Positions 25,099-32,039 of a DNA stretch of 38,937 bases are shown here, piece by piece. Every line of letters starts with the position of its first letter. Position 1 is the stretch's first letter. The notes beneath the pieces are model-generated. The model saw nothing but the letters and a program-made list of their open reading frames with translations, was not told where the DNA came from and ran no database searches. Position numbers and translations under genes: made by a program. This DNA comes from a virus, in IMG/VR virus record IMGVR_UViG_3300030098_002685, positions 1 to 38,937 of that record; one strand, written 5' to 3'.

Positions 25099-25126
25099 TT
25101 GGTTTTTAGTACTTATAAATTATTAA
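25099..25126 (+). promoter_or_regulatory. Candidate rightward early promoter
   Basis: TTGGTT (25099-25104), 16 bases, TATTAA (25121-25126) could drive the early operon with a short leader. The surroundings are so AT-rich that other choices exist. It lies face to face with the candidate leftward promoter. Confidence 0.3.
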
Positions 25127-25141
25127 CAATTATTTAAACAA
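25112..25141 (-). promoter_or_regulatory. Candidate leftward (late) promoter
   Basis: On the leftward strand TTGTTT (25141-25136) is followed after 18 bases by TATAAG (25117-25112); shifting the -10 to TTATAA gives 17 bases. Transcription would begin near 25105, only about eight bases before the foot of the giant rod at 25097, and run into terS. It overlaps the ribosome site of the first early gene, so early and late transcription would interfere. Consensus match is moderate in AT-rich DNA. Confidence 0.4.
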
Positions 25142-25152
25142 AGGAGAACATC

Positions 25153-25425
25153 ATGAAACTATCACTTAAAGAAAAACTTTCTCAACTATCATTCTTTAAT
25201 AAGTTTTATAAATCGGAAATAGAATCCCTCAAAAAACAAGTAGAAGAAATGGAAGCTGATTATTGGCATCAACAAACAACCATAGATTTATTAGTAGATG
25301 ACATTAACTTCATGAAACAAGGCGGTAGCTTTGATGAAATGTTAGAACAAACTGCATTTGGGATGCATCCTTGTGTAGATGCAGAAGAAGCAGAATACAT
25401 AGAAGCAATGCAAGGAAGGGGGTAA
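25153..25425 (+). CDS. Early coiled-coil protein, unknown
   Basis: 90 residues, first gene of the early operon, with AAGGAG eight bases before the ATG. Residues 17-42 (FYKSEIESLKKQVEEMEADYWHQQTT) form a coiled-coil helix. The C-terminal half is acidic (VDAEEAEYIEAMQ). Small early coiled-coil proteins often bind host factors, but nothing specific is seen here. Confidence 0.7.
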   Translation: MKLSLKEKLSQLSFFNKFYKSEIESLKKQVEEMEADYWHQQTTIDLLVDDINFMKQGGSFDEMLEQTAFGMHPCVDAEEAEYIEAMQGRG

Positions 25426-25427
25426 CA

Positions 25428-25607
25428 ATGACTTTTATATTATTATTATTTACATCATTTGCAATATTCATATTATCAGCATTTATAACTGATATAGGTA
25501 TATTAAATAACAGAAATCATGGAATAAGATTTCCTTATTACTTTACAATTACACTAAATTTTATTGGTGTAACAGTATTTATACTATCATTTATTATAGG
25601 ATTTTAA
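25428..25607 (+). CDS. Small two-TM early membrane protein
   Basis: 59 residues from ATG 25428, chosen because AAGGGGG lies just upstream. Residues 1-21 (MTFILLLFTSFAIFILSAFIT) and about 35-57 (YYFTITLNFIGVTVFILSFIIG) are hydrophobic helices, joined by a short polar loop (DIGILNNRNHGIRF). It begins two bases after the previous stop. Expected in the inner membrane. No family recognised. Confidence 0.65.
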   Translation: MTFILLLFTSFAIFILSAFITDIGILNNRNHGIRFPYYFTITLNFIGVTVFILSFIIGF

Positions 25608-25608
25608 C

Positions 25609-25746
25609 ATGGATACCATATTTAATTTCATAATCTTTGAATTGTTTTTTATTCTTATGATTTTTGGTATTAGTATTTTAGTAATAGAAAAAATTGTCAT
25701 ATCATATTTTAAAAGGAGGCTTAACAATGACAAAAAGAATAAGTGA
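25609..25746 (+). CDS. Small single-TM early membrane protein
   Basis: 45 residues, start ATG 25609 with AGGA seven bases upstream. Residues 4-31 are one long hydrophobic segment (IFNFIIFELFFILMIFGISILVIEKIV), then a basic tail (FKRRLNNDKKNK). Its last 20 bases overlap the next gene in another frame. It is too short for automatic calling, but the RBS, overlap and composition match its neighbours. Confidence 0.55.
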   Translation: MDTIFNFIIFELFFILMIFGISILVIEKIVISYFKRRLNNDKKNK

Positions 25747-25969
25747 TAACGAATTTAACCAAGAAGAGTTTGTAAAAAATATAAATAAAACTCTACAAAG
25801 TAAATGGTTTTGGATTCAATTAACTATAGGTTTACTTTTAGGTTTAATATTATTCTCACCAGCCATACTAGTTTTTGTAGTTGGTATTATGGGTATTGCT
25901 TTAATTCAAGCATTTTACAAACCAATAAATAAAATATTTGATGATTTGAAAGGTAATAAAAATGGATAA
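25727..25969 (+). CDS. Early membrane protein, two-TM
   Basis: 80 residues from ATG 25727, which has a very strong AAAGGAGG site; a longer TTG-started form would lack one. N-terminal 30 residues are soluble and charged. Residues about 31-67 are a long hydrophobic region, likely a helical hairpin (WIQLTIGLLLGLILFSPAILVFVVGIMGIALIQAF). The tail is basic. Unknown function, possibly superinfection exclusion or inner-membrane remodelling. Confidence 0.65.
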   Translation: MTKRISDNEFNQEEFVKNINKTLQSKWFWIQLTIGLLLGLILFSPAILVFVVGIMGIALIQAFYKPINKIFDDLKGNKNG

Positions 25970-26129
25970 TTTTTTTAATAAATATGTAAATAAAATTTCT
26001 TGCATTGACCAAGAAACAAGAATTAGAGAATTGTGGAATTTAGTTTATAAAGAGGATTATGATGAAACCAAAGATAATACTATCATTGACACCTATAAAC
26101 CCACAAGACAATGTAGTAAAACAGCGTAG
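25962..26129 (+). CDS. 55-aa early protein, unknown
   Basis: ATG 25962 overlaps the previous stop by 8 bases and has AAAGG eight bases upstream; TAG at 26127. The 55 residues are soluble and charged, with two cysteines (Cys14, Cys51) and a WNLVYKEDYDETKD acidic middle. It overlaps the next small gene by 68 bases in another frame. No family recognised. Confidence 0.5.
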   Translation: MDNFFNKYVNKISCIDQETRIRELWNLVYKEDYDETKDNTIIDTYKPTRQCSKTA

Positions 26130-26217
26130 TTTTTTTGGTAAAGTTTATTATAATTTTATAACAATAATAATTATCATGCTCCTATTAGGAGCTGGTAAAG
26201 CAATTTTATATATTTAA
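26062..26217 (+). CDS. 51-aa single-TM early protein
   Basis: ATG 26062 is preceded by GAGG at good spacing; TAA at 26215. Residues about 30-50 (YNFITIIIIMLLLGAGKAILYI) form one transmembrane helix after a basic N-terminal part (KQRSFFGKVYY). It overlaps the previous frame by 68 bases, so only one of the two may matter; both have ribosome sites. Confidence 0.5.
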   Translation: MKPKIILSLTPINPQDNVVKQRSFFGKVYYNFITIIIIMLLLGAGKAILYI

Positions 26218-26231
26218 ACAAAGGATTTATT

Positions 26232-26786
26232 ATGAATAATACACAATTAATTCCAGTAGATACAAATACAGAAGATAAAACTTTTATAGATGTACAAGAT
26301 AATTGGTGGTATAGAGATGCAGATGACCGTGCGTCTGCAATACTATCATTCTTAGGTTCCTTAGAAAAACAGTTTGTAGAAACTGACCCATACTATGTAA
26401 CCAGAATGTACCAAAACCAAATTTTTGCTCATAACTCAGATTGGGATGCTAATGAGCGTCTACCAAAACAAATGGATATTGTCTCTAACTACCGAGCCTC
26501 TAACCGTAATGATGAAATATCCAAAACAAAGTTAGCTTCATCTGTTGATTATCTTAACAACATAGTAAACAACATAGAAGTAAATGACAAAATAGTTAGT
26601 TTACTTCAAGAAGCTTTCGACCAATACCTTGTTAGAGTCAATGGTATGACACTACCAAATGGTCAAACTTACGAATACTCAAAAGGTAAAAAAGCAAAAA
26701 CTACAAAGCGTATAACTTCTGAGGATTTAGAAGCAGATGAAGTGCTTGCTTTAGCGTCTAAATACAGAACCAAAAAGAAAAAATAA
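26232..26786 (+). CDS. Early protein, unknown (184 aa)
   Basis: 184 residues with AAAGG before the ATG, ending just before a strong terminator. The N-terminal half is acidic and aromatic (DVQDNWWYRDADDRASAILSFLGSLEKQF). The centre is helical (SVDYLNNIVNNIEVNDKIVSLLQEAFDQYL). The C-terminus is Lys-rich (KGKKAKTTKR, YRTKKKK). The basic tail may bind nucleic acid. No known family recognised; it is the last gene of the first early transcription unit. Confidence 0.7.
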   Translation: MNNTQLIPVDTNTEDKTFIDVQDNWWYRDADDRASAILSFLGSLEKQFVETDPYYVTRMYQNQIFAHNSDWDANERLPKQMDIVSNYRASNRNDEISKTKLASSVDYLNNIVNNIEVNDKIVSLLQEAFDQYLVRVNGMTLPNGQTYEYSKGKKAKTTKRITSEDLEADEVLALASKYRTKKKK

Positions 26787-26796
26787 CTACTATCAT

Positions 26797-26836
26797 AAAG
26801 GATGCCTAGTCTAACAGCTAGGTATCCTTTTTTTTT
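26797..26836 (+). terminator. Strong intrinsic terminator
   Basis: Thirteen base pairs (26797-26809 with 26818-26830, one G-U at 26804/26823), an 8-base loop and a run of nine T (26828-26836). The G-U pair fits rightward transcription. It ends the first early unit right after the 184-aa gene. Confidence 0.92.
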
Positions 26837-26876
26837 GGTATTTTCAGTGCATAATTATTACATGCATTTCACTTGT

Positions 26877-26922
26877 GCGGACGTAACTATCATAATTTTG
26901 CGGACGTAACTATCATAATTTT
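26877..26922 (+). repeat. Two exact tandem 23-bp repeats upstream of the second early unit
   Basis: GCGGACGTAACTATCATAAT plus TTT occurs at 26877-26899 and again at 26900-26922 with no spacer. They lie between the terminator and the ATG at 26943. Each copy has a TATCATAAT that can serve as a -10 region. The 23-bp period is about two helical turns, so a protein could bind both copies on one face. Probably paired operators, or duplicated promoter elements. Confidence 0.7.
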
Positions 26923-26942
26923 TTTAGAAAGGGATATTTTAA

Positions 26943-27158
26943 ATGAATCCGTTATACGCCATTGGCATAATAGAAACTATAAAATTATTATCACAAAGCA
27001 CAGTTGCACGTTCTATAAAAAACAAAATTGGTTTTGATGAGGATTTCAGTTTGCACAAAAAAATAGATTCTTTAGAAGCAAGAATGTGGGAACTAGAACA
27101 AATGATTCATAAATTATGCCAAATAGAAAGGAAGCAAAATGAGAAACATGATTTTTAA
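26943..27158 (+). CDS. Early small protein, unknown (71 aa)
   Basis: 71 residues; AAAGGGATATTTTAA precedes the ATG. N-terminal IGIIETIKLLSQSTVARSIKNKIGF could be an amphipathic helix. Residues 40-70 form a charged coiled-coil helix (LHKKIDSLEARMWELEQMIHKLCQIER). It overlaps the next gene by 20 bases. Confidence 0.6.
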   Translation: MNPLYAIGIIETIKLLSQSTVARSIKNKIGFDEDFSLHKKIDSLEARMWELEQMIHKLCQIERKQNEKHDF

Positions 27159-27354
27159 AATTAACCAATTATGGGATAAATTTGGCCCTGCACCTGTACA
27201 TTATGCAATTATGAAAAACAAAGATGGTTTGTGGTATGTCGCATTATTACGCAAACAACTTAAACATAGAGTAGGGCCTTTATTCAAAAGCGAAGGAGAT
27301 GCATTTAGGTTTTTTGACGCAATCACAACCAAAGGAGAGGCAAAATATGAGTAA
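27139..27354 (+). CDS. Early small protein, unknown (71 aa)
   Basis: 71 residues, with AAAGGAAGC before the ATG. Compact mixed alpha/beta appearance: KINQLWDKFGPAPVHYAIMKNKDGLWYVALLRKQ then GPLFKSEGDAFRFFDAI. The pattern of a short strand pair with an aromatic core followed by a helix suggests a small folded domain. It overlaps the next start by 8 bases. Family not recognised. Confidence 0.65.
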   Translation: MRNMIFKINQLWDKFGPAPVHYAIMKNKDGLWYVALLRKQLKHRVGPLFKSEGDAFRFFDAITTKGEAKYE

Positions 27355-27622
27355 AGAATTAACATACGAAGAAGAAATGGTCATTGACACATCAGTTAAA
27401 GACGTAATTGATTCTATTAACAACTTATCAAAAATTTTAGATGGCGAACATGCGGAGCGTCTTGCAGGTGATTCTGTACGCTTACAAATCGTTTCTGAAA
27501 GACTGCAAATACTTATTGTAAAACTTAAAAATATAGAATTAAAAATTGAAGATGCAGCAGAACAAGCTGCGTATCACAGTCAATTTGATAATTATCCAAT
27601 AGGTTATGCAGGAGATAAATAA
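27347..27622 (+). CDS. Early small helical protein (91 aa)
   Basis: 91 residues from ATG 27347, chosen for its AAAGGAGAGG site. Entirely helical and acidic, with long amphipathic stretches (VKDVIDSINNLSKILDGEHAERLAGDSVRLQIVSERLQILIVKLKNIELKIEDAAEQ) likely to form a coiled coil. Its stop overlaps the next start by one base (TAATG). Confidence 0.65.
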   Translation: MSKELTYEEEMVIDTSVKDVIDSINNLSKILDGEHAERLAGDSVRLQIVSERLQILIVKLKNIELKIEDAAEQAAYHSQFDNYPIGYAGDK

Positions 27623-27834
27623 TGATTATAGCAGGTATATTAACAGCATTAGGATTTCTAGTGCTGTTTTGGAAATTAGGTTTTAGGAAATTTAAATTAC
27701 TAGAAGTTCCTATAGACTTAGGCGTAACAGCAGTAATGGCATTGTTATTCTGGGGTACTTTTAGCGGAATGATGACTGCGATTGTTGGTGGTTTAGTATT
27801 TTCGTTGTTGTTTAGAGTAGCGGTAAGAGCATGA
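27622..27834 (+). CDS. Early polytopic membrane protein (70 aa)
   Basis: 70 residues with three hydrophobic stretches: 2-19 (IIAGILTALGFLVLFWKL), 30-47 (VPIDLGVTAVMALLFWG) and 48-67 (SGMMTAIVGGLVFSLLF). Basic loop RKFK between the first two. Coupled to the previous gene by TAATG and to the next by ATGA. Expected in the inner membrane. No family recognised. Confidence 0.65.
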   Translation: MIIAGILTALGFLVLFWKLGFRKFKLLEVPIDLGVTAVMALLFWGTFSGMMTAIVGGLVFSLLFRVAVRA

Positions 27835-28049
27835 CGTACATAATACTCACACAGTTATGTTATATTATTAATAACCAGGTAAGTATACCGTCATATTATG
27901 AAATAGAACCAGTCAAAATTGTTTTTTGCATGGATGCACACGAAAACTTTTTACGTGAGCCTTACAATGGTAAATGTTTTGAAGGGTATATTTGCAAAAC
28001 AAAAAAACTTTTTATTCCTAAACAAAGGAGATTACACAATGTTAAATGA
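27831..28049 (+). CDS. Small cysteine-containing early protein
   Basis: 72 residues. The start overlaps the previous stop as ATGA; the end overlaps the next gene by 11 bases. The first 20 residues are moderately hydrophobic (ILTQLCYIINNQVSIPSYY). Cysteines fall at positions 10, 33, 49 and 55. The Lys/Arg-rich end is partly the next gene's ribosome site. Less certain than its neighbours because of the biased composition. Confidence 0.45.
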   Translation: MTYIILTQLCYIINNQVSIPSYYEIEPVKIVFCMDAHENFLREPYNGKCFEGYICKTKKLFIPKQRRLHNVK

Positions 28050-28950
28050 TTACTTAGAACACAATGAAACGCAATGGTTATTGCCTGACGCATTGTTATT
28101 TGATACAGACTTAGAAGATACAGAAGTCGCACACAAGAAAAAACTTGTTAAAATACAACATGACGGCACACGGCAAGTTGCTGATATTGTTGGATATATG
28201 CAAGGAACAATACCTCATCATGAAGTATTTGGTCAAATTATTACAGCTTTAAAGAACCAACTTGCACCTGTTGATTTTCAATCAGCAGACGTAAAATGGA
28301 CTTCTTGTCATAACGATTTATATGCTGTTATGGATATACGATTTCCTACGATTAAAGCTATATTTCAAGAAAACTACGAATATAGCTGGTGGGAAAAATC
28401 ATTACGATTGATTGTTGTTCGTTCTATTAACGGTAGTTGTTCTACTAATGCGTTTTTTGGTGATATAGATTGGTTTTGTTTAAACACATTAATATCAGGT
28501 GATTTTCAAAGCGTAACACAACGTAACACTACAAACTTTAGTGCTGCTGGATTCGCTGTTAAAATTCCAGATATGAAAACTATGTTTTTAGAAAAAATAG
28601 AAACCGAAAAGAAAATGTTAGCAACACCTACTAACCATTTGTATTTAAAGGAGTTATTTCATTCTTTTTGGCCTAATTGCAAAACACAAGAAGGTAAAAT
28701 TCGTAGAAATTATAAACTTACAGAATTTACAGAACTGTATGACTATGAAGCCGAAGAACGTGGCGATAACGTGTATGCTGCTCTTTCAGCTTTCTCACGT
28801 TATGGCGCACATAAGAATCTTAAAGAACCAAGAACTAGGCATTGGAATACTGCTGCTAAAAGAGACCACTTGCGTGAGTTAGAAGTTAAAAAGTATTTAG
28901 AAAGCGATGCTTGGAATAATTTTTTATCTAGTCACAACATTATCAATTAG
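28039..28950 (+). CDS. DUF932-like phage protein
   Basis: 303 residues from ATG 28039 (AAAGGAG seven bases upstream; a longer frame exists without a site). The middle has the DUF932/TIGR03299 style pattern: LRLIVVRSINGSCSTNAFFGDIDWFCLNTLISG, where a 'hDGs' type strand and a CxNTL motif (Cys148 to Leu152 in FCLNTL) stand at the usual spacing. N-terminal and C-terminal regions fit the family loosely. Members are common in phages and plasmids and their biochemical role is unknown. It is followed 9 bases later by a ParB-like gene. Confidence 0.6.
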   Translation: MLNDYLEHNETQWLLPDALLFDTDLEDTEVAHKKKLVKIQHDGTRQVADIVGYMQGTIPHHEVFGQIITALKNQLAPVDFQSADVKWTSCHNDLYAVMDIRFPTIKAIFQENYEYSWWEKSLRLIVVRSINGSCSTNAFFGDIDWFCLNTLISGDFQSVTQRNTTNFSAAGFAVKIPDMKTMFLEKIETEKKMLATPTNHLYLKELFHSFWPNCKTQEGKIRRNYKLTEFTELYDYEAEERGDNVYAALSAFSRYGAHKNLKEPRTRHWNTAAKRDHLRELEVKKYLESDAWNNFLSSHNIIN

Positions 28951-28959
28951 GAGGTTAAA

Positions 28960-29742
28960 ATGAGTATATTTGCTGCCGTAAATGAAGATAATAATGGATG
29001 GACTGATGAAAAAATTCACATAACTGAAAATCTTGAACAGTTTAAGATTTTAAAAGGCAACAGAAAAATAGTCAAATCATGGGTACTTAAATTAAAAGGA
29101 TTAATTGAAAAAAATGATTTACAAGTTCCTATTCTTGTAGATGAAAATATGTATATTTTAGATGGACAACACAGAGTTGAAGCATACAAATTACTTAATT
29201 ATCCAGTTTTATACATTATAAAACATGGTTGGACTTTAAAAAACGTAAGAGAAATTAATAGTCATCAGAAATCATGGTCACACTTTGATATTGTAAAATC
29301 TTATTCTGATAACAATTATAGTGATTACACATCATTAAAATGGTTTATTGAATATTATGGTTTTGCGGTTATACCTTCTATAGCTATGTTAAATGGTAAA
29401 AGTTATATTAGTGGAAAAATTATGACTGAATTTAAACACGGTCATTTCAAAATTGACAATTTAGAATGGGGAAAAAAGCAAGCTGAAAGATTGCTATGGT
29501 TAAGAGACTATACTGAACATTACAAAAAAAGGACTTTTATAAGTGCAATGCTTGCTTGTTTTAAAGCTGAAAAAGAAGAGAACAGTTTTAAATGGCGAAC
29601 ATTTCAATCACAATTAAAAAACAATTCTATGGCATTAAAGAATCAAGGAAGTAGAAATGGTTTTATAATAAATATTGAACAAATTTATAATAAACGATTA
29701 CATCCTTCCAATAAAATTAGATTAGATATATACGAAAATTAG
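28960..29742 (+). CDS. ParB N-terminal domain (ParB/Srx-fold) protein
   Basis: 260 residues. Residues 54-77 (LQVPILVDENMYILDGQHRVEAYK) show the ParB-fold signature with the DGQHR nucleotide-binding motif (Asp68-Arg72). This fold is used by CTPases, sulfiredoxin-like and nuclease-like phage proteins. The remaining 180 residues are helical and Lys-rich without the ParB HTH that I can recognise. Not a partition protein by context: no ParA and no parS-like repeats. It may regulate transcription or act on host DNA. Confidence 0.7.
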   Translation: MSIFAAVNEDNNGWTDEKIHITENLEQFKILKGNRKIVKSWVLKLKGLIEKNDLQVPILVDENMYILDGQHRVEAYKLLNYPVLYIIKHGWTLKNVREINSHQKSWSHFDIVKSYSDNNYSDYTSLKWFIEYYGFAVIPSIAMLNGKSYISGKIMTEFKHGHFKIDNLEWGKKQAERLLWLRDYTEHYKKRTFISAMLACFKAEKEENSFKWRTFQSQLKNNSMALKNQGSRNGFIINIEQIYNKRLHPSNKIRLDIYEN

Positions 29743-29755
29743 AAAGGATTAAACA

Positions 29756-30127
29756 ATGGGTAGATATTACAACGGAGATATTGAAGGTAAATTTTGGTTT
29801 GCTGTTCAAAGCAGTGACGATGCTGATTTTTTTGGTGTAGAAGGTACATCAGGTTTTTTGCATTATCATTTTGATGAAGATGATTTACCTAACATAAAAA
29901 AAGGTATAGAAACCTGTTTTGAAGAATTAGGTTTGTATCATATGCGTTTAAAAAGTTATTTTGAACAAAACAATGGTTATAATTCCTCAGAATTATCTGA
30001 ACATTTAAAAATATCAGAAAATAAATTAACAGATTTTTTACAATGGTATGCCAGATTAGAATTAGGCCAAAAAATACGTTCATGTGTTGAGCGAACAGGT
30101 GAATGTAGTTTTGAAGCTGAACTATAA
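29756..30127 (+). CDS. Early protein, unknown (123 aa)
   Basis: 123 residues, last gene of the early operon, with AAAGGATTAAACA before the ATG. N-terminal part is aromatic (GRYYNGDIEGKFWFAVQSSDDADFFGVEG, FLHYHFDEDDL). The rest is helical with an ELSEHLKISENKLTDFLQWYARLELGQKI block. The N-terminus looks like a conserved small fold, but I cannot name it. Confidence 0.65.
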   Translation: MGRYYNGDIEGKFWFAVQSSDDADFFGVEGTSGFLHYHFDEDDLPNIKKGIETCFEELGLYHMRLKSYFEQNNGYNSSELSEHLKISENKLTDFLQWYARLELGQKIRSCVERTGECSFEAEL

Positions 30128-30131
30128 AAAA

Positions 30132-30161
30132 AGACCCCAGGGAGGTTAAAAACTGGGGTCT
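30132..30161 (-). terminator. Intrinsic terminator of the helicase operon
   Basis: AGACCCCAG (30132-30140) pairs with CTGGGGTCT (30153-30161) around a 12-base loop. On the leftward strand the stem is followed by a run of seven T, so it terminates the leftward replication unit. On the + strand it follows the early operon but lacks a T-run. Confidence 0.88.
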
Positions 30162-30191
30162 CAGATTTATACTAAACAGAGGATCTTGAAA

Positions 30192-30206
30192 ACTATTAAG
30201 AATAGT
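30192..30206. promoter_or_regulatory. Small palindrome in the convergent gap
   Basis: ACTATT-AAG-AATAGT, a perfect 6-bp stem with a 3-base loop, lies between the terminator and the end of the DnaB-like gene. It may slow leftward transcripts ahead of the terminator; weak evidence. Confidence 0.3.
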
Positions 30207-30223
30207 CAATAAAGATTATACAC

Positions 30224-31009
30224 TTATATTTGTGAAAAGAAAGGACCATTTTGTTCTAATTTGAGTCCAGGTTTATTTTTACTGCCAATATTGACATAAG
30301 ATGTATAACGACTCTCTGTCATTTCTAGATATGCGTCTGATTTAAACTTATCTCTATGTAAGTTGAAGACCATATCAAACGCTAACAACATACCTTCGCC
30401 TCCACGTGTGTTGTTTTCTTGGTTGAGTTGTGCTGCGACAATGCACCATATCTGCCGTTGTCGCACCAATCCAGCCAATGATTGCGCTACGTATTCGAGG
30501 TGTTCTGTTCTATTTTGACTAGTACCTTTTATTAGTTGTAAATAGTCAACAATAACACCTTGAATACCAAGCTCATCAATACCTTTATGTATAAGACGTT
30601 CTAATTCTGTTAACGTAATACCAGAAGCGTTAGCATAATACACATTATCTGGAGCATCTTTTAAATACTGTTGTATTTCTTTTGCATCAATTTTGCCATC
30701 CATAAAAGAAATACTGTTTTTATTCAATGCTCTAGCTAATTGACGGTGTTCTAACTCTTGGTCATTCATTTCTGCTGTTACCCATAAATGTTTTGTACCA
30801 AGCATATTAAGATTATAAGATATTGTTCCTAATAAAATAGTTTTACCAACTTTTTTACGAGCTTGTAATCCATAGGCTTTACCAGCATATAGACCACCAC
30901 CCATAGCTTTATCAAGTTTAGATAAACCAGTGGAATCACAACGACCAGGGTCTTCTAATCGTTGTAAAACAGACGTAATAGCTGTCTTACGGCTACGGAA
31001 ACTAATCAT
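30224..31009 (-). CDS. DnaB-like replicative helicase (ATPase core only)
   Basis: 261 residues with RecA-fold motifs: Walker A ARKKVGKT (50-57), TAEM at 78-81, Walker B GVIVDYLQLI (151-160, Asp155), and WCIVAAQLNQE (188-198, Gln194 as sensor). The N-terminal DnaB primase-interaction domain is missing; typical DnaB is about 450 residues. Short phage DnaB-C helicases of this kind are known. The upstream partner encodes a wHTH plus loader-like domain and overlaps by 4 bases, which supports a role at the fork. Confidence 0.88.
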   Translation of the reverse strand: MISFRSRKTAITSVLQRLEDPGRCDSTGLSKLDKAMGGGLYAGKAYGLQARKKVGKTILLGTISYNLNMLGTKHLWVTAEMNDQELEHRQLARALNKNSISFMDGKIDAKEIQQYLKDAPDNVYYANASGITLTELERLIHKGIDELGIQGVIVDYLQLIKGTSQNRTEHLEYVAQSLAGLVRQRQIWCIVAAQLNQENNTRGGEGMLLAFDMVFNLHRDKFKSDAYLEMTESRYTSYVNIGSKNKPGLKLEQNGPFFSQI

Positions 31010-31515
31010 ATTGTTTCTGGTGCAAGATCTTGGTTAGTAGATGTATCAATAGCTCGTCGTAAATCTTCGTCTTGCCAGCGCTCTTGGTTAAGCCATGTAG
31101 CAGGATGAGGAATATAACGTGTTTCAGTATTTCGTTCTTCAACAAGAACGGCAAACTGCTTCGCAGCATTGATAATAACATAAGGGTGTGTACCTCTTTT
31201 TATAGCGTTGTTAAATGATTTTTCAGCATTTCTACGTGCTTGTTTACGTGGATATGATTCATAAAATTCATTAAATTGTTTTGTGTAATTTTGTGTAGGT
31301 TTTGTATCTTCTGGTTCAATAAAAAACTCTGGATGTTCTTCTAGTGTTTTTTTATATCTATAAAAAGAACGAGAAGATATACGTAACTTTTCACAAGCCT
31401 TTTTATAATTTAATAAACATATTGGTACGTTTTTGGTGTGTGCATAAACTAATAATCGAAATGCACCATCATCAATGTCTGATATACAAGCATTGTATAG
31501 GTTGTTATTCTTCAT
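31006..31515 (-). CDS. Replication initiator / helicase-loader-like protein
   Basis: 169 residues from ATG 31515 (GAGGG upstream), overlapping the resolvase end by 11 bases. The N-terminal 75 residues look like a winged helix (DDGAFRLLVYAHTK..., KACEKLRISSRSFYRYKKTLEEHPEF). The C-terminus has the phage replisome-organiser signature: FNEFYESYPRKQARRNAEKSFNNAIKRG ... YIPHPATWLNQERWQDE, shared with lambda O-like and DnaT-like proteins. It probably binds the origin and recruits the helicase encoded directly downstream. Confidence 0.75.
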   Translation of the reverse strand: MKNNNLYNACISDIDDGAFRLLVYAHTKNVPICLLNYKKACEKLRISSRSFYRYKKTLEEHPEFFIEPEDTKPTQNYTKQFNEFYESYPRKQARRNAEKSFNNAIKRGTHPYVIINAAKQFAVLVEERNTETRYIPHPATWLNQERWQDEDLRRAIDTSTNQDLAPETI

Positions 31516-31999
31516 TTTCAAAATCCCTCAAAGTTTTATTTTCGATAAAATACCGATAAATCCAAAAAGCATCGGCAGAATGACTTGAGCTTACTTGTTC
31601 TTGAAGATTAGGTAATCCTTCAAAATAAGATTGTGCTGTAGCAATCATCTCATCTTTAGTGGCATTACCTTTACCAGTTGCTTGTTTTTTTATCCATGAA
31701 GGATGTATAGCCCATACAGCTTTACACGTAGGGGTATGTGCAGCAATTAAATTTATAATGCCAATCATACCATATTGCATACGTGCTGCTTTATGAGACC
31801 GAACATAAGGTTCTTCATAAACTATATGTTCAATATTTTTAGCCATACGTAAACCATGCTCGAAAAAGGCATAGTAAACTTCTGCATGTGATTTGTGGTT
31901 ACATTGTAAAGTATAGATTTCTGGAAGATCTATATCTTCATAGGTACCCACTAACCACGCAGAGTGTCTGCCTGGATCAATGCAAAGTAAGTTAGTCAT
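31505..31999 (-). CDS. RuvC-like Holliday junction resolvase
   Basis: 164 residues. RNase H-fold resolvase pattern: Asp8 in LLCIDPGRHSAW, Glu62 in IVYEEPYV, a Lys/Arg-rich loop (HPSWIKKQATGKGNATKDEM, residues 99-118), and Asp143 in SSSHSADAFWIYRYF. The catalytic acids and spacing fit RuvC (usual length 155-175). It would resolve branched DNA before packaging. First gene of the leftward replication unit. Confidence 0.88.
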   Translation of the reverse strand: MTNLLCIDPGRHSAWLVGTYEDIDLPEIYTLQCNHKSHAEVYYAFFEHGLRMAKNIEHIVYEEPYVRSHKAARMQYGMIGIINLIAAHTPTCKAVWAIHPSWIKKQATGKGNATKDEMIATAQSYFEGLPNLQEQVSSSHSADAFWIYRYFIENKTLRDFENEE

Positions 32000-32023
32000 T
32001 TTTTTTATCCGTTTAATATAAAA

Positions 32024-32039
32024 TGGTGGAAAACCACCA
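32024..32039. promoter_or_regulatory. Palindromic operator candidate between divergent replication units
   Basis: TGGTGG-AAAA-CCACCA is a perfect 6-bp inverted repeat in the 94-bp gap between the resolvase and ERF genes. It overlaps the -35 region of the rightward promoter, so a bound protein could shut both units. As RNA it would be a small hairpin with an AAAA loop. Confidence 0.5.

Noticed and set aside
25371-25607. Longer version of the two-TM early protein starting inside the first early gene
   Set aside because: The extension is a Cys/Arg-rich read-through of another gene's frame; ATG 25428 has the strong ribosome site.
26877-26922. CRISPR-like array
   Set aside because: Only two copies with no spacer between them and no cas genes.
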